Source: Atopobiaceae bacterium (GTDB taxonomy: Bacteria > Actinomycetota > Coriobacteriia > Coriobacteriales > Atopobiaceae). Taken from it: a stretch of 64,000 nt of DNA. The stretch covers positions 1-64,000 of the forward strand of contig JAFWIE010000071.1 of the NCBI GenBank assembly GCA_017533825.1. The letters run 5' to 3'. The position numbers and the translations under genes were made by a program. Positions 43,892 to 52,792 of the stretch are shown piece by piece; the stretch's first letter is position 1; each line of letters opens with the position of its first letter. A model generated the notes under the pieces. It was not told the origin of the DNA and searched no databases. It was given only the letters and a program-made list of their open reading frames with translations.

Positions 43892-44992
43892 TCACCTCGC
43901 TTCGACAACAACCGCCGTCGGCATGAGCCACGAGCCGTTGGCGTACATGAGCGTCACGCTCGTCATCTCGTACTTACCGTCATACCACATGCTGGACGAG
44001 CTGCCACCGTCCAGGTTCGCAGCATTCACTGCGCCGTTCTCCACCATGATGTTGATGAGGTCGGAGGCCGTCGCGCCCAGATGGCCGCTCGCTCCACGCC
44101 CGTCGGTCACGAGCAGCAGGACGGCACCGTCGGCGCGCTGCCCCACTACCGTACGCGGGTTGGCACCGGAACCAAGTCCGCCAAGCTCGCGCGGAACGCC
44201 GTTGATGACCAGCGGCACGAAGTGGTTGTTCGCGTCGGACGCCTCGTCCTGGAAGCAGATCGCGTCGCGGATGTGGCGATCGGCGACGGTGGCACGAATC
44301 TCCTCCTCGCCCATCTCGTGGATGTCGATGATCTGCAGGAGGTTCGTGTCGTCGAATCCGATGAGGTAGAGGCCCTCCTCGTCGTAGATGTCCATGCACA
44401 GAATCTCGTGATCCTTCACCACGACGCCGCGCGGAGCACCACCCGTACCGGTGATGTTTGCGTACAGACCGCCATTGACGCCCGCGATGCAGCCGTTTCC
44501 GGTCACGATCTCGTCAAGGTTCCAGCTGTCGCCAAAGGGGACGGAGCCGCCGATCTTCACGCGCGACGGGTCGTTCACGATCATGAGCTTCGCGTAGTAG
44601 GTACGCCCGAGAATCTCCTTGATCTCGATAGCGTTCATGTCGAGCGCCGCAGCCTCCTCGCCGGTCTGGCTCGCGTCGACGAGCGAGGCGTCGAGTACGC
44701 TCGTGTCCATGGACTGCATGGCCGTCTTGTTCACGATCTCGGAGATCTCTTCATTCGAGAGGAACAGGTGAGGCACGAACTTGAGCGACCCCGACTCCAA
44801 GAAGGTGGTCACGGTGAGGTCACGCGCCGACTGAGACGGTCCCTTGCAGAGCAGGAACACGATGCCAGCCAAGGCAATGACCAGCCCCAACACCACGGTT
44901 AGGAGCACGCCGAAAATGCGACGGATGATGCGCGCGGGCCCGAGTCCGTCCTTCTCCCGCTCGACGCGCGTCGATTTGTCTCGTCCAAACAC
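43892..44992 (-). CDS. Phosphodiester glycosidase family protein (NAGPA domain), membrane-anchored
   Basis: A 366-residue bitopic membrane protein. The GTG at 44992 was preferred because GGGAGG lies 7 nt upstream, with an alternative start at 45007 adding five residues. One N-terminal membrane segment (GVLLTVVLGLVIALAGIVFLL, about 26-46) anchors an extracellular NAGPA domain. Its marks are GVNGGLYANITG, NPRTVVGQRADGAVLLLVTD and the terminal ANLDGGSSSSMWYDG. The family cleaves phosphodiester-linked sugars and includes GlcNAc-phosphate uncovering enzyme relatives in bacterial wall polysaccharide metabolism. The cotranscribed downstream gene encodes an unknown extracellular protein. Substrate is not inferable. 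Confidence 0.88.
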   Translation of the reverse strand: MFGRDKSTRVEREKDGLGPARIIRRIFGVLLTVVLGLVIALAGIVFLLCKGPSQSARDLTVTTFLESGSLKFVPHLFLSNEEISEIVNKTAMQSMDTSVLDASLVDASQTGEEAAALDMNAIEIKEILGRTYYAKLMIVNDPSRVKIGGSVPFGDSWNLDEIVTGNGCIAGVNGGLYANITGTGGAPRGVVVKDHEILCMDIYDEEGLYLIGFDDTNLLQIIDIHEMGEEEIRATVADRHIRDAICFQDEASDANNHFVPLVINGVPRELGGLGSGANPRTVVGQRADGAVLLLVTDGRGASGHLGATASDLINIMVENGAVNAANLDGGSSSSMWYDGKYEMTSVTLMYANGSWLMPTAVVVEAR

Positions 44993-45192
44993 GAGTAACC
45001 CTCCCACTATCTAGATACAATGTGCTGAAGATACAGATTACCGTATGAGGACCGAGTGCGCACGGCCCATTCGCCGCATTTCACATAGACTGAAAACCAA
45101 GCTCTGTGCTTGGGCTCCGTGCATGGGCTCTGTGCCCTGGGCTCCCGACCAGCCATGTTTAATGTGGCGCGTCTCACAGGCGTACCATCCTG

Positions 45193-45198
45193 TATAAT
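45193..45198 (+). promoter_or_regulatory. Probable -10 box of glycosyltransferase gene
   Basis: A perfect TATAAT lies 32 bp before the ATG at 45231, which rules out an in-frame GTG at 45201 as the start. The -35 region is weak. Confidence 0.5.
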
Positions 45199-45230
45199 GG
45201 GTGTTTACGTCTGACGAAGAAAAGAGTCTC

Positions 45231-46292
45231 ATGGACCGCATTCCCATCATCATTCCCGCTTACGAGCCCGACGAGCGCATGATTGCGCTGTTCGAGGCAC
45301 TCTCGGATCAGCACATGCGCCCCGTGGTTCTGGTCGATGACGGTAGCGGCCCCGCATATCGCCCCACCTTTGACGCCGCAAGCGCGCTCATGCACGACGA
45401 GGACGGCGATGTCTTGCTTGTGCATGAGGTCAACCGCGGCAAGGGTGCTGCGCTCAAGACGGCTTTCTCCTACGTGCTCGACCACTGGCCCGACGCCCCC
45501 GGCGTCGTGACGGCGGATTCCGATGGCCAACACACGCCATCGTGCATCGAGCGCATTCGCGCGGCACTTGCGAGCAACCCAACCTCACTGATCATGGGCG
45601 TGCGCACCTTCGACGGCGACAACGTTCCTTGGAAGAGTCGCATGGGCAACAAGATTACGTCGCGCGTGTTCGGCGCCCTCACGGGCCTGTATGTGTCCGA
45701 CACCCAGACGGGCCTGCGCGGCATCCCACGCGACCTCATGAAGAAGTGCCTCGACCTGCCGGGAGACCGATTCGAGTTCGAGACGCAGATGCTCACCTGC
45801 GCCCATGGCACGACGCCCATCGTCGAGGTGCCCATCTCCACCGTCTATGACTCCAAGGAGAATCACCAGACGCACTTCAACACAGTAAAGGACTCTTGGC
45901 GCATCTATCGTTCCCTGTTGCGTCAACCCGCCTTGTATGCACTCTCCTCGCTTGTCTCCTGCGGGGTGGACATTGGTGCCTTCGCGCTGCTGTGTCCTGC
46001 CTTGCGCGGAGTTGGTGGCTATGTGGCGATTTCGACCGTCGTCGCACGCCTGATCTCGGCGACGCTCAACTACACCATCAACTCACGCATCGTGTTCCAG
46101 AGCAAGCGCGACGACCTCGTCTCCGTCCCGCGCTATGCGGCGCTCGCCGTTACCATCATGGCCCTCAGCGCCTCGCTCACCACGCTGGGCACCATCGCGC
46201 TGCCCATGGCACCCGAGGTGCTCGTCAAGGTCGTGGTGGACGCGACGCTCTTTGTGCTGAGCTACGTGGCGCAACGTCAGTTGGTCTTCTAG
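45231..46292 (+). CDS. Family 2 glycosyltransferase fused to GtrA-like membrane domain
   Basis: A 353-residue protein starting MDRIPIIIPAYEPDERM. Residues 1-220 are a GT2 catalytic domain (PVVLVDDGSG nucleotide-binding loop, VVTADSDGQHTPS metal site, SDTQTGLRGIP, FEFETQMLTCA). Residues about 230-353 are a GtrA-type domain with four membrane segments (SCGVDIGAFALL, STVVARLISATLNYTINSR, YAALAVTIMALSASL, VVDATLFVLSYVAQRQLVF). Such fusions transfer a sugar to a lipid carrier and move it across the membrane for wall or teichoic-type polymers. The start was set at 45231 because the TATAAT at 45193-45198 lies too close to 45201. It is divergent from the NAGPA operon, so both probably act on wall polysaccharide. 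Confidence 0.9.
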   Translation: MDRIPIIIPAYEPDERMIALFEALSDQHMRPVVLVDDGSGPAYRPTFDAASALMHDEDGDVLLVHEVNRGKGAALKTAFSYVLDHWPDAPGVVTADSDGQHTPSCIERIRAALASNPTSLIMGVRTFDGDNVPWKSRMGNKITSRVFGALTGLYVSDTQTGLRGIPRDLMKKCLDLPGDRFEFETQMLTCAHGTTPIVEVPISTVYDSKENHQTHFNTVKDSWRIYRSLLRQPALYALSSLVSCGVDIGAFALLCPALRGVGGYVAISTVVARLISATLNYTINSRIVFQSKRDDLVSVPRYAALAVTIMALSASLTTLGTIALPMAPEVLVKVVVDATLFVLSYVAQRQLVF

Positions 46293-46539
46293 GCGGTCTT
46301 CAGGCTCAAGCATGCCGTTCGTCGACCAATACCTACCGTTCGCCTGTCGTTCTCAATTACACACGAATTGAGCGGCGCAGGTCAGCGCTGTAATATTCAT
46401 TTCTGCCTTCATTTTATGCGCTCCCCTTAAAGATGCCTGCAACCAGCGCTCGCGACGCACTGTTATGGTTCCTGCACGTTTGACGCGGCCAAGTGACTCA
46501 CCTGGTCGCTAAGGCACTTCGTCGCAAGGAGGCAGCGTC

Positions 46540-47574
46540 ATGAGGGTATACATCGGATACTCCACCTCACTTCAATATTGGCTCTCGCACGGTACGGATG
46601 TGTCCTGCTACGCGAGGCAGGTCCATATGACGTCACTCAACAACGCGGCTTACACACTCACCCAGTTGCAATCATACGAACTCGAAGAACTCGGCCTCGA
46701 GGCGACCTCCGCGAGGGGTTGGCCAGACCGTGCTCGCAAGGGCCGCGCCGCGAAGAGGCCTGTTCCCACCGGACCGGCCATTCACGTCCTCGTCCCCGGA
46801 AAGCTCGACAGCAATCGGCTGGAAGGATTCGAGCGACACTGCTGGACATCGCGCATTCCCGAGCACAGCTTTTGCAGGCTCGATGGCGATGTGTACCTGA
46901 GTTTGCCAGAGTTCTCATTCCTGCAACTAGCGGGGGTCCTCAACATGCAGCAACTCGTTTTGGTGGGTTACTGGCTTTGTTCGAGTTATCGATTGAATGG
47001 CACGGATTTGCCGCTTACCGTCGACCCCATCACGACGGTAGCAAAGCTCGAGGAGTATTTGGCGGGCGCGACGGGTTGTTACGGTGCAAGCAAGGCGCGC
47101 CAAGCACTCAGATGGATCGTCGACGGCGCCCGATCGCCCCTCGAGGCAGATGTTGCCGCCCTCGCATCCCTTCCCGTACGCCTCGGCGGCTATGGTTTGC
47201 CACGACCCGCCATCAACTACCAAATCAAGGCAAGTGACTTCGATGCGGAGACGCTCGACCGCGACGACAGAACGTATTTCGAAATCGACCTCTACTGGAA
47301 GGGGAAACGCGTTGGCCTCGAGTACGATGGAGCGATTCATTATGAGCACGAGCGCATACGAAAGGACAAGCGGCGCCTGAACTGCCTGCTCGCGAACGGC
47401 GAGCGCATCCTTGTCGTAATGTACGACCAGCTGAACGACGCAGACGTGCGAAAGGCACTTATGAACCAACTCGCGAAGCTGCTGGGTGTGAAGCGACGCA
47501 AGGCTACCAGCAAGGAGAAAGACGAGCGCGACAAGCTGCTTGGCATCCTGTTTGGCAACGAGTTCTCCCTGTAA
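46540..47574 (+). CDS. DUF559-like endonuclease domain protein
   Basis: A 344-residue cytoplasmic protein starting MRVYIGYSTSLQYW with AAGGAGG 7 nt upstream. The N-terminal part has no recognised motif. The C-terminal about 100 residues carry a Vsr/DUF559-type nuclease core: EIDLYWKGKRVGLEYDG with the catalytic-type Asp and E-x-D, HYEHERIRKDKRRLNCLLAN, and ERILVVMYDQL. Such lone DUF559 proteins are common and variable in Coriobacteriia. It is followed at once by composite repeat locus 2, which suggests an accessory segment. It has no partner resembling an antitoxin or methylase. Confidence 0.75.
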   Translation: MRVYIGYSTSLQYWLSHGTDVSCYARQVHMTSLNNAAYTLTQLQSYELEELGLEATSARGWPDRARKGRAAKRPVPTGPAIHVLVPGKLDSNRLEGFERHCWTSRIPEHSFCRLDGDVYLSLPEFSFLQLAGVLNMQQLVLVGYWLCSSYRLNGTDLPLTVDPITTVAKLEEYLAGATGCYGASKARQALRWIVDGARSPLEADVAALASLPVRLGGYGLPRPAINYQIKASDFDAETLDRDDRTYFEIDLYWKGKRVGLEYDGAIHYEHERIRKDKRRLNCLLANGERILVVMYDQLNDADVRKALMNQLAKLLGVKRRKATSKEKDERDKLLGILFGNEFSL

Positions 47575-47645
47575 CGACAGCACTCGCTCGACACCGCCCG
47601 CCCGAACAACCTCCCGCCCGAACACCACCCGCCCGAACACCACCC

Positions 47646-47773
47646 GCCCGAATAACCTCCCAAAATAACCCAAACCGGGCCTTCCGAAGAGGTTGTTCGG
47701 ATTGGGTGCAGCGCAAAACCGAATAACCTCGCGAAACCGGCCGAATCAGCTAACTTTGGGAGGTTATTCGGGC
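47646..47773. repeat. Composite repeat family C, unit 1 of locus 2
   Basis: Same structure as 34371-34498, with inverted ends GCCCGAATAACCTCCCAAA and TTTGGGAGGTTATTCGGGC. It is preceded at 47598-47646 by four short broken copies of the left end (GCCCGAACA... at about 17-bp spacing). Confidence 0.9.
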
Positions 47774-47810
47774 GGAGGGCGCACACGCCATAGCGCATAT
47801 GGGATGGCCC

Positions 47811-47938
47811 ACCCGAACAACCTCCCAAAATAAGCCAAATCGGCCACCTCGAAGAGGTTATTCGGTTTTAGCTCGGACCGAATCCGAACAAGTTCGCGAA
47901 AGGTCCCGAATTAGATTCTTTTGGGAGGTTTTTCGGGT
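47811..47938. repeat. Composite repeat family C, unit 2 of locus 2
   Basis: The ends are ACCCGAACAACCTCCCAAAA and TTTTGGGAGGTTTTTCGGGT. The linker to unit 1 contains CACGCCATAGCGCAT, as at locus 1, so the two-unit element moved or was copied as one piece. Confidence 0.9.
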
Positions 47939-48081
47939 GAGCAGCCATCATGCGATGCCACCACGATGCCAATCGAGCTCTCCCTCCCTTGAAGAGCGAA
48001 TCACTCGGCCCCATTCGCGCGTTCATATATACTTATTCCACAAGCCCACCGGGTTTGCAGCCGTCAAAGCAAGGAGACGCC

Positions 48082-49803
48082 ATGCCCAAACACCTTAGAG
48101 TCGTACCACCTGAGCCCGTAGAAGAAGAACCGCTCGCCCAAACCGAGCCGGAGCTGCCCACCGCGACCAATGCGTCTGCCAAGTCGGAGCCGCCCGCCGC
48201 GACCAATGCGTCTGCCGAGTCGGAGCCGCCCGCCGAGTCAGACCTTGACGAAGCACTCGCCGCAGCCGAAAGGAAGATGCGCGCGCTAGACGAAGCCGAG
48301 GATGCAATCGACGCCGCGTTCAGCACCGGCAAGGCCGATCGCGCGCGCATCACCCGCGAGGCGCAGCTCGACGCCGCAGAGGCGGTTGCCAGAGTCGGCG
48401 AGGCTATGGAAGCCGACGAGGTGGCAGACGAGGCAGCCCGCCTTGCCGTCATCGCCGAGAACATGGGCGACCGCGAGAAGACCCGCACCGCCCGCAAGCG
48501 CGCCAAGTCCGCTCGTCGTGAAGCCAAGCAAGCCCACAAGGCCGCAACGAAGTCAGCAAAGACCGCCTACGATGCCATCAAATTCAGCCAGCCTGGTAAG
48601 CTCGGCCTTCTGCGCTTCGTACAGATTGGCTACACCATCAACATCGCAGCCACCCTGTTTGCCCTCGTCCTCACCTCGCGCGACACCATCACCTACAACT
48701 CAGTGACCATCTTCAGCTGGATCACCATCATCCTGCAAGGCGTCGCGCTCTGGTTTCTCACTAACCACCTCAAACAAGCCAAGAACGCCGTCGTCTTCAC
48801 CTCTGTGTTCTGCATCGTCACAAATATCATCACCGGCATCGTCCAGAGCAAATTCTCGTTATTTGATTCGGTCGTCAACAACGTGTGGTACATCTTCCTC
48901 ATCGTGTACTTCCTGCGCTCCAAGCGCGTCGACGCCGTATTGGTCAACGACCTCTCAACCTTCCGTCCCAAGGTGCGCGACGAGACCACCCTCAAGCGCG
49001 GAGGCTGGCCGCTCGTGCGCAACCTCATCATCTACTTCATCGTCTTCTCGGTGCTCGGCCACTGGATGGAGGCGGCCATGTGCCAGCTCATCCGCCTCAA
49101 CCTGGTACAGGGCGAGTACGACCCCACCAACACCATGCTCTGGCGTGACTGGCTCTACCCCTACCCCATGGAGGGCGCGGCCGTCGTCATCATCGCGCTC
49201 ATCCTCTACCCGCTCTGGCAGTACCTGCTTGAACGCTTCGAGAAGAAGCCCATCGTCGCGTATATCCTCAGCTTCATCGCCAACGCCCTCACCTGCACCG
49301 TCATCGAGTTCTCCATGGGCCTCATCGTGAACGCCGATCACCAACTGTGGGACTACTCCGACATGGTCGGCAACATCATGGGCCAAGTTTGCCTCCAGAA
49401 CACCGCCGCCTTCGGCGTCGCGGCCTCCATCATCGCGTGGGTTGTCTACCCCATGATGGAGCGCTGGCTCGCACGCGTCCCCAGCGACACCATGAACATC
49501 GCCTTTGTGATCATCGCCATCATCGGCGGCATCCTGTGGTCCCTCTACATCATCGATCCGCCCGAGAATCATCACTATGAGGTGGATCCCATCGAGACCA
49601 CTGACCCCGTGCAGGAGGAACGAGACGATTACAAGGTCCCGATAATCGCCACGGACGGCTCCATAGCCACGATGCGCGAGCTGACTAATCACTCGAAGAG
49701 CCTGCCGGAAGACGAGCGCGCCGCAATCGAGCAGCAGCTCAACGAGATGCAGACCGAGCTCGACGAGCTGAAGCAAATCGTGCAATACGACGCAGCCGCA
49801 TAG
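48082..49803 (+). CDS. Polytopic membrane protein, putative ABC-transporter type IV (CmpB) family
   Basis: A 573-residue protein starting MPKHLRVVPPEPV with AAGGAGA upstream. The first about 60 residues hold a short repeated linker (TNASAKSEPPAATNASAESEPP). An Ala/Glu/Lys-rich coiled coil follows (about 60-165), then about ten membrane segments. The segment FSVLGHWMEAAMCQLI matches the conserved start of the CmpB/ABC type IV membrane family (GxxxExxxxxL), with GxVCLQNTAAFGVAASI near its end. The C-terminus is a short coiled coil (DERAAIEQQLNEMQTELDEL). The family has no proven transport role. Next to it is a good intrinsic terminator, so it is probably monocistronic. Confidence 0.75.
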   Translation: MPKHLRVVPPEPVEEEPLAQTEPELPTATNASAKSEPPAATNASAESEPPAESDLDEALAAAERKMRALDEAEDAIDAAFSTGKADRARITREAQLDAAEAVARVGEAMEADEVADEAARLAVIAENMGDREKTRTARKRAKSARREAKQAHKAATKSAKTAYDAIKFSQPGKLGLLRFVQIGYTINIAATLFALVLTSRDTITYNSVTIFSWITIILQGVALWFLTNHLKQAKNAVVFTSVFCIVTNIITGIVQSKFSLFDSVVNNVWYIFLIVYFLRSKRVDAVLVNDLSTFRPKVRDETTLKRGGWPLVRNLIIYFIVFSVLGHWMEAAMCQLIRLNLVQGEYDPTNTMLWRDWLYPYPMEGAAVVIIALILYPLWQYLLERFEKKPIVAYILSFIANALTCTVIEFSMGLIVNADHQLWDYSDMVGNIMGQVCLQNTAAFGVAASIIAWVVYPMMERWLARVPSDTMNIAFVIIAIIGGILWSLYIIDPPENHHYEVDPIETTDPVQEERDDYKVPIIATDGSIATMRELTNHSKSLPEDERAAIEQQLNEMQTELDELKQIVQYDAAA

Positions 49804-49830
49804 TCCACGACACCACCGTGCTGCCAGCAA

Positions 49831-49867
49831 CGGGGCATTTGGGGCAATCCCCAGATGCCCCGTTTTG
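49831..49867 (+). terminator. Intrinsic terminator after the CmpB-like gene
   Basis: CGGGGCATTTGGGG (49831-49844) pairs with CCCCAGATGCCCCG (49849-49862) through 14 bp with one wobble and a 4-nt loop, followed by TTTTGTGT. Confidence 0.85.
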
Positions 49868-49951
49868 TGTAGGAGTCGCAACGCGAAACGGCATTCCCGA
49901 ATTGGGCATACAATAGCCTACAATGCCAACCCACAAGAAAGGAGCCCGTAT

Positions 49952-51286
49952 ATGAAGCAAACTAACCGACCGTTCCTCACCATCCTAGCGCTCGCACTGG
50001 CCGTCGTGCTCGGCCTGGGCGCGTGCGGCAACACCGCGCAGCAGTCCAACGGCGCCAAGTCCGATGACGCCGCTGCCACGACCGAGGAGACCGCCACCGA
50101 GGCGACGGCTACCGAGGAGGCAGCAACCGAGGAGACCGCCGACGCGACCGCCACCACCGAGACCGCCGACGCGGCCGCCGCCACCGAGACCGCAGCCGTC
50201 GACGACGCTACAGCGCTCGACCTCTGGGCCGACGACTCCCCCACCGCTGCCCTCGTCAAGGAGTACGTGGCCGATGTCACCGACGAGAAGAGCCCCAACT
50301 TCATCCCCGCCGAGGATCGCCTCTGCACCATCGACTGGGACGGCACGCTCTTCGGCGAGCTTGACCCCATCTACTTCGACTGGGCCATGTACATCCACCG
50401 CGTCCTTTGGGACTCCACCTATGAGCCCACGCCCGAGCAGGTCGAGGTCGCGCACCAGATCGAGGAAGTCGAGCAGACTCGCTCGTTCCCTGACGGCCTC
50501 GAGGCCCAGCATGCCAAGTACCTCGCTGAGGCCTTCAAGGGCATGAGCGTCGAGGACTTCAGGGCCTACGTCGCCGAGTTCGGCGAGACCGATGCCCCCA
50601 AGTTCACGGGTCTCAAGCGCAAGGACTCCTACTACAAGCCCATGGTCCAGCTCGTCAACTACCTGCACGACAACGGCTTCGACTGCTACGTCGTCTCGGG
50701 CACCGACCGCAACGTCCTGCGCGAGCTCATCCCCGCCTACTTCCCCTGGATGGACGACGTCCACATCAAGGGCAGCGTGAGCACCGTTGAGGCCTCCGGC
50801 CAGAAGGGTGCCGACGGCCTCGAGTACACCTGGACCCCCGAAGACGAACTCGTCCTGGGCGGCGAGCTGGTGATCAAGGACGTCAAGGCCAACAAGCCGT
50901 CCATCATCGCCACCGAGATTGGCAAGCAGCCGGTCGTCTCGCTGGGCAACTCCTCGGGCGACAGCTCGATGGCCAACTACTGCGTCAACAACAACAAGTA
51001 CAAGTCGCTTGCCCTCATGCTCTGCTGTGACGACACCGATCGTGACTGGGGCGAGATCGAGAAGGCCGAGTCCATGGTGAAGTCTTGCAAGGAGAACGGC
51101 TGGCACGCCGTGAGCCAGAAGGACGAGTGGAAGACCTTCTTCGGCGACGAAGTCAAGCTCGACAAGGAGTGGACTTTCGCCGAGTCCGATCCCAACCAGG
51201 CTGGCCCCAACGCTCGCGAGGCTTCCTTCGACGCGGCGGGCACCCCGCAGGCCGAGGAGGAGGTCGAGCTCGCCGAGGCCGCATAG
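49952..51286 (+). CDS. HAD-family phosphatase-like lipoprotein
   Basis: A 444-residue protein starting MKQTNRPFLTILALALAVV with AAAGGAG upstream. The lipobox LGLGACGN anchors it outside the membrane by the Cys at about 25. A Thr/Glu/Ala-rich spacer follows (about 40-90). The HAD domain has motif I CTIDWDGTLFGE (D-x-D-G-T), motif II YVVSGTDRNVLRE, a Lys in KDVKANKPS and motif IV LGNSSGDSSMANYC. It resembles phosphoserine-phosphatase-like acid phosphatases. A lipid-anchored surface HAD phosphatase could scavenge phosphate from organic esters; the substrate is unknown. A strong terminator follows. Confidence 0.85.
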   Translation: MKQTNRPFLTILALALAVVLGLGACGNTAQQSNGAKSDDAAATTEETATEATATEEAATEETADATATTETADAAAATETAAVDDATALDLWADDSPTAALVKEYVADVTDEKSPNFIPAEDRLCTIDWDGTLFGELDPIYFDWAMYIHRVLWDSTYEPTPEQVEVAHQIEEVEQTRSFPDGLEAQHAKYLAEAFKGMSVEDFRAYVAEFGETDAPKFTGLKRKDSYYKPMVQLVNYLHDNGFDCYVVSGTDRNVLRELIPAYFPWMDDVHIKGSVSTVEASGQKGADGLEYTWTPEDELVLGGELVIKDVKANKPSIIATEIGKQPVVSLGNSSGDSSMANYCVNNNKYKSLALMLCCDDTDRDWGEIEKAESMVKSCKENGWHAVSQKDEWKTFFGDEVKLDKEWTFAESDPNQAGPNAREASFDAAGTPQAEEEVELAEAA

Positions 51287-51313
51287 CCAACGAGCCACAT
51301 CACCCAGCACGAA

Positions 51314-51343
51314 GACGGTCCTCTCGCGAGGGCCGTCTTTTTT
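51314..51343 (+). terminator. Intrinsic terminator after the HAD lipoprotein gene
   Basis: GACGGTCCT and AGGGCCGTC form the stem around CTCGCG, followed by a run of seven T. Confidence 0.9.
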
Positions 51344-51350
51344 CGCCTCA

Positions 51351-51467
51351 GGGCTTCGCCGCGGGGCTTTGCCTCAGGGCTTTGCCGCGGGGCTTCGCTG
51401 CGGGGCTTCGCTGCGGGGCTTCGCCGCGGGGCTTTGCCGCGGGGCTTCGCATCGGGACTTCTCCCCG
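51351..51467. repeat. 13-bp tandem repeat, about nine copies
   Basis: GGGCTTCGCCGCG and variants (TTTGCC, TCGCTG) repeat head to tail directly behind the terminator. The unit is not a multiple of three and no gene spans it. Confidence 0.9.
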
Positions 51468-51574
51468 GGAGCGACCACGAAGGCGGAAAGACCCACTAGA
51501 GATAGCCCACAGGGAGCCCGACAAGAAATGTGCTATGTTCTTTAAATGATGCAACCACCGGGGAAGGGAGCTCC

Positions 51575-52762
51575 ATGGATCGGTTAATTGCGCGGTATAC
51601 CAACAGTTACCTGAGCTACGTGCTCATGTATCTGTTCTATAACATCAGCTTCGCGCTCTTCTCGGCTATGCTCTCGGTCTACCTCATCGGCAAGGGGTAC
51701 TCCGCAAGCGACGTCTCGCTCTGCGTCTCGGTCGGCTCGCTCTCGGCCATGGTCACCCAACCCATCATCGGCGGGCTCACCGACCGCTTCGGCATGCGCC
51801 CCGTCAACCTCACGATGTTCGGCATCGTATGCCTCGCGGCGGTCGGCGTGGTGATCGCCCCCAACTTCATGATGCTCGTCGGCTCCTGGTCCATCATCAA
51901 CCTCCTCATGAACGGCGCGAACCCCGTCGTGGAGCGCATGGCAACCTCGAGCCCCTACGACTACGGCAAGGTCCGCATGTGGGGCACGATCGGCTTTGCC
52001 TGCGGCACCCAGCTCTCCGGCATCATCTACGACGCCATCTCGCCCGACGCGCTCTTCATCACCCTGATCTTTACGATGCTGTTGTGCATCCTCGGCTTCT
52101 GGGGCACGCAGCCCCGTCTGGCCGAGGCGGAAGAGGCAAACATCGAGGCCGGCGACGAAGCGGAGCCGGTCTCGATGAAGGACCTTCTCACCAACAAGAA
52201 GTTCCTCTACTACCTCTTGCTGCAGGTCATCTTCGTCGGCGTGACCGGCGCCGTGTACTCCTTCGCGCCGGCCTTTCTCACGAGCAAGGGCATGGACCCG
52301 TCCTTCGCCTCCACCATCCTCGCCATCGCGACGCTCTGCGAGCTGCCCTTCATCATCTTCTCGTCCAAGTACATGGACAAGGTGCCCAACAAAATCCTGC
52401 TGCTCATCTGCTTCGCGCTCGTTGTTGTGCAGATGGTGACCTACGGCCTCGACCTTCCGCTGCCCGTGATCATCGTCATCACCTTCCTGTGCAAGCATCC
52501 GCCCGTCATCATCAACGTCATGGCCAACATGAAGGTCGTGAACACCATCGTGGACGCGCGCCTACAGATCACCGGCCTCGCCCTCGTCAAGGCATGCCAG
52601 AGCTTCGGCACCATCGTGTCGAACAACATCGGCGGACGCATCGTGGACGCCTCTGGTTACCCGCCCATGTTCCTCTTCCTGCTCGCCGTAATCGCGGTGG
52701 GCCTCGTGGGCGTGGTGTTCTTCCAAGTGCCCTCGGGTAACGACAAGAAGCTCTTCAGCTAG
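51575..52762 (+). CDS. MFS transporter (MFS_1-like / oligosaccharide:H+ symporter type)
   Basis: A 395-residue membrane protein with twelve hydrophobic segments, starting MDRLIARYTNSYLSYVLMYL with AAGGGAG upstream. The loop 2-3 motif GGLTDRFGMRP is the MFS signature. A hydrophilic loop (EAEEANIEAGDEAEPVSMKD) separates the two six-helix halves at about 190-210. It exports or imports a small solute driven by protons; the substrate is unknown. It lies 30 bp upstream of an orotidine-decarboxylase-like gene on the same strand, so the two are probably one operon, and the neighbour suggests a sugar or sugar-acid substrate. Confidence 0.85.
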   Translation: MDRLIARYTNSYLSYVLMYLFYNISFALFSAMLSVYLIGKGYSASDVSLCVSVGSLSAMVTQPIIGGLTDRFGMRPVNLTMFGIVCLAAVGVVIAPNFMMLVGSWSIINLLMNGANPVVERMATSSPYDYGKVRMWGTIGFACGTQLSGIIYDAISPDALFITLIFTMLLCILGFWGTQPRLAEAEEANIEAGDEAEPVSMKDLLTNKKFLYYLLLQVIFVGVTGAVYSFAPAFLTSKGMDPSFASTILAIATLCELPFIIFSSKYMDKVPNKILLLICFALVVVQMVTYGLDLPLPVIIVITFLCKHPPVIINVMANMKVVNTIVDARLQITGLALVKACQSFGTIVSNNIGGRIVDASGYPPMFLFLLAVIAVGLVGVVFFQVPSGNDKKLFS

Positions 52763-52792
52763 GCGCGGCCGACGCGCAGAAAGGATCGAATC

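Noticed and set aside
46540..47574. DUF559-like gene as part of a toxin-antitoxin or restriction pair
   Set aside because: No partner gene of that kind on either side; flanked by a glycosyltransferase and a repeat.
51351..51467. 13-bp repeat array considered as a CRISPR
   Set aside because: No spacers, units are contiguous, and no cas genes are nearby.
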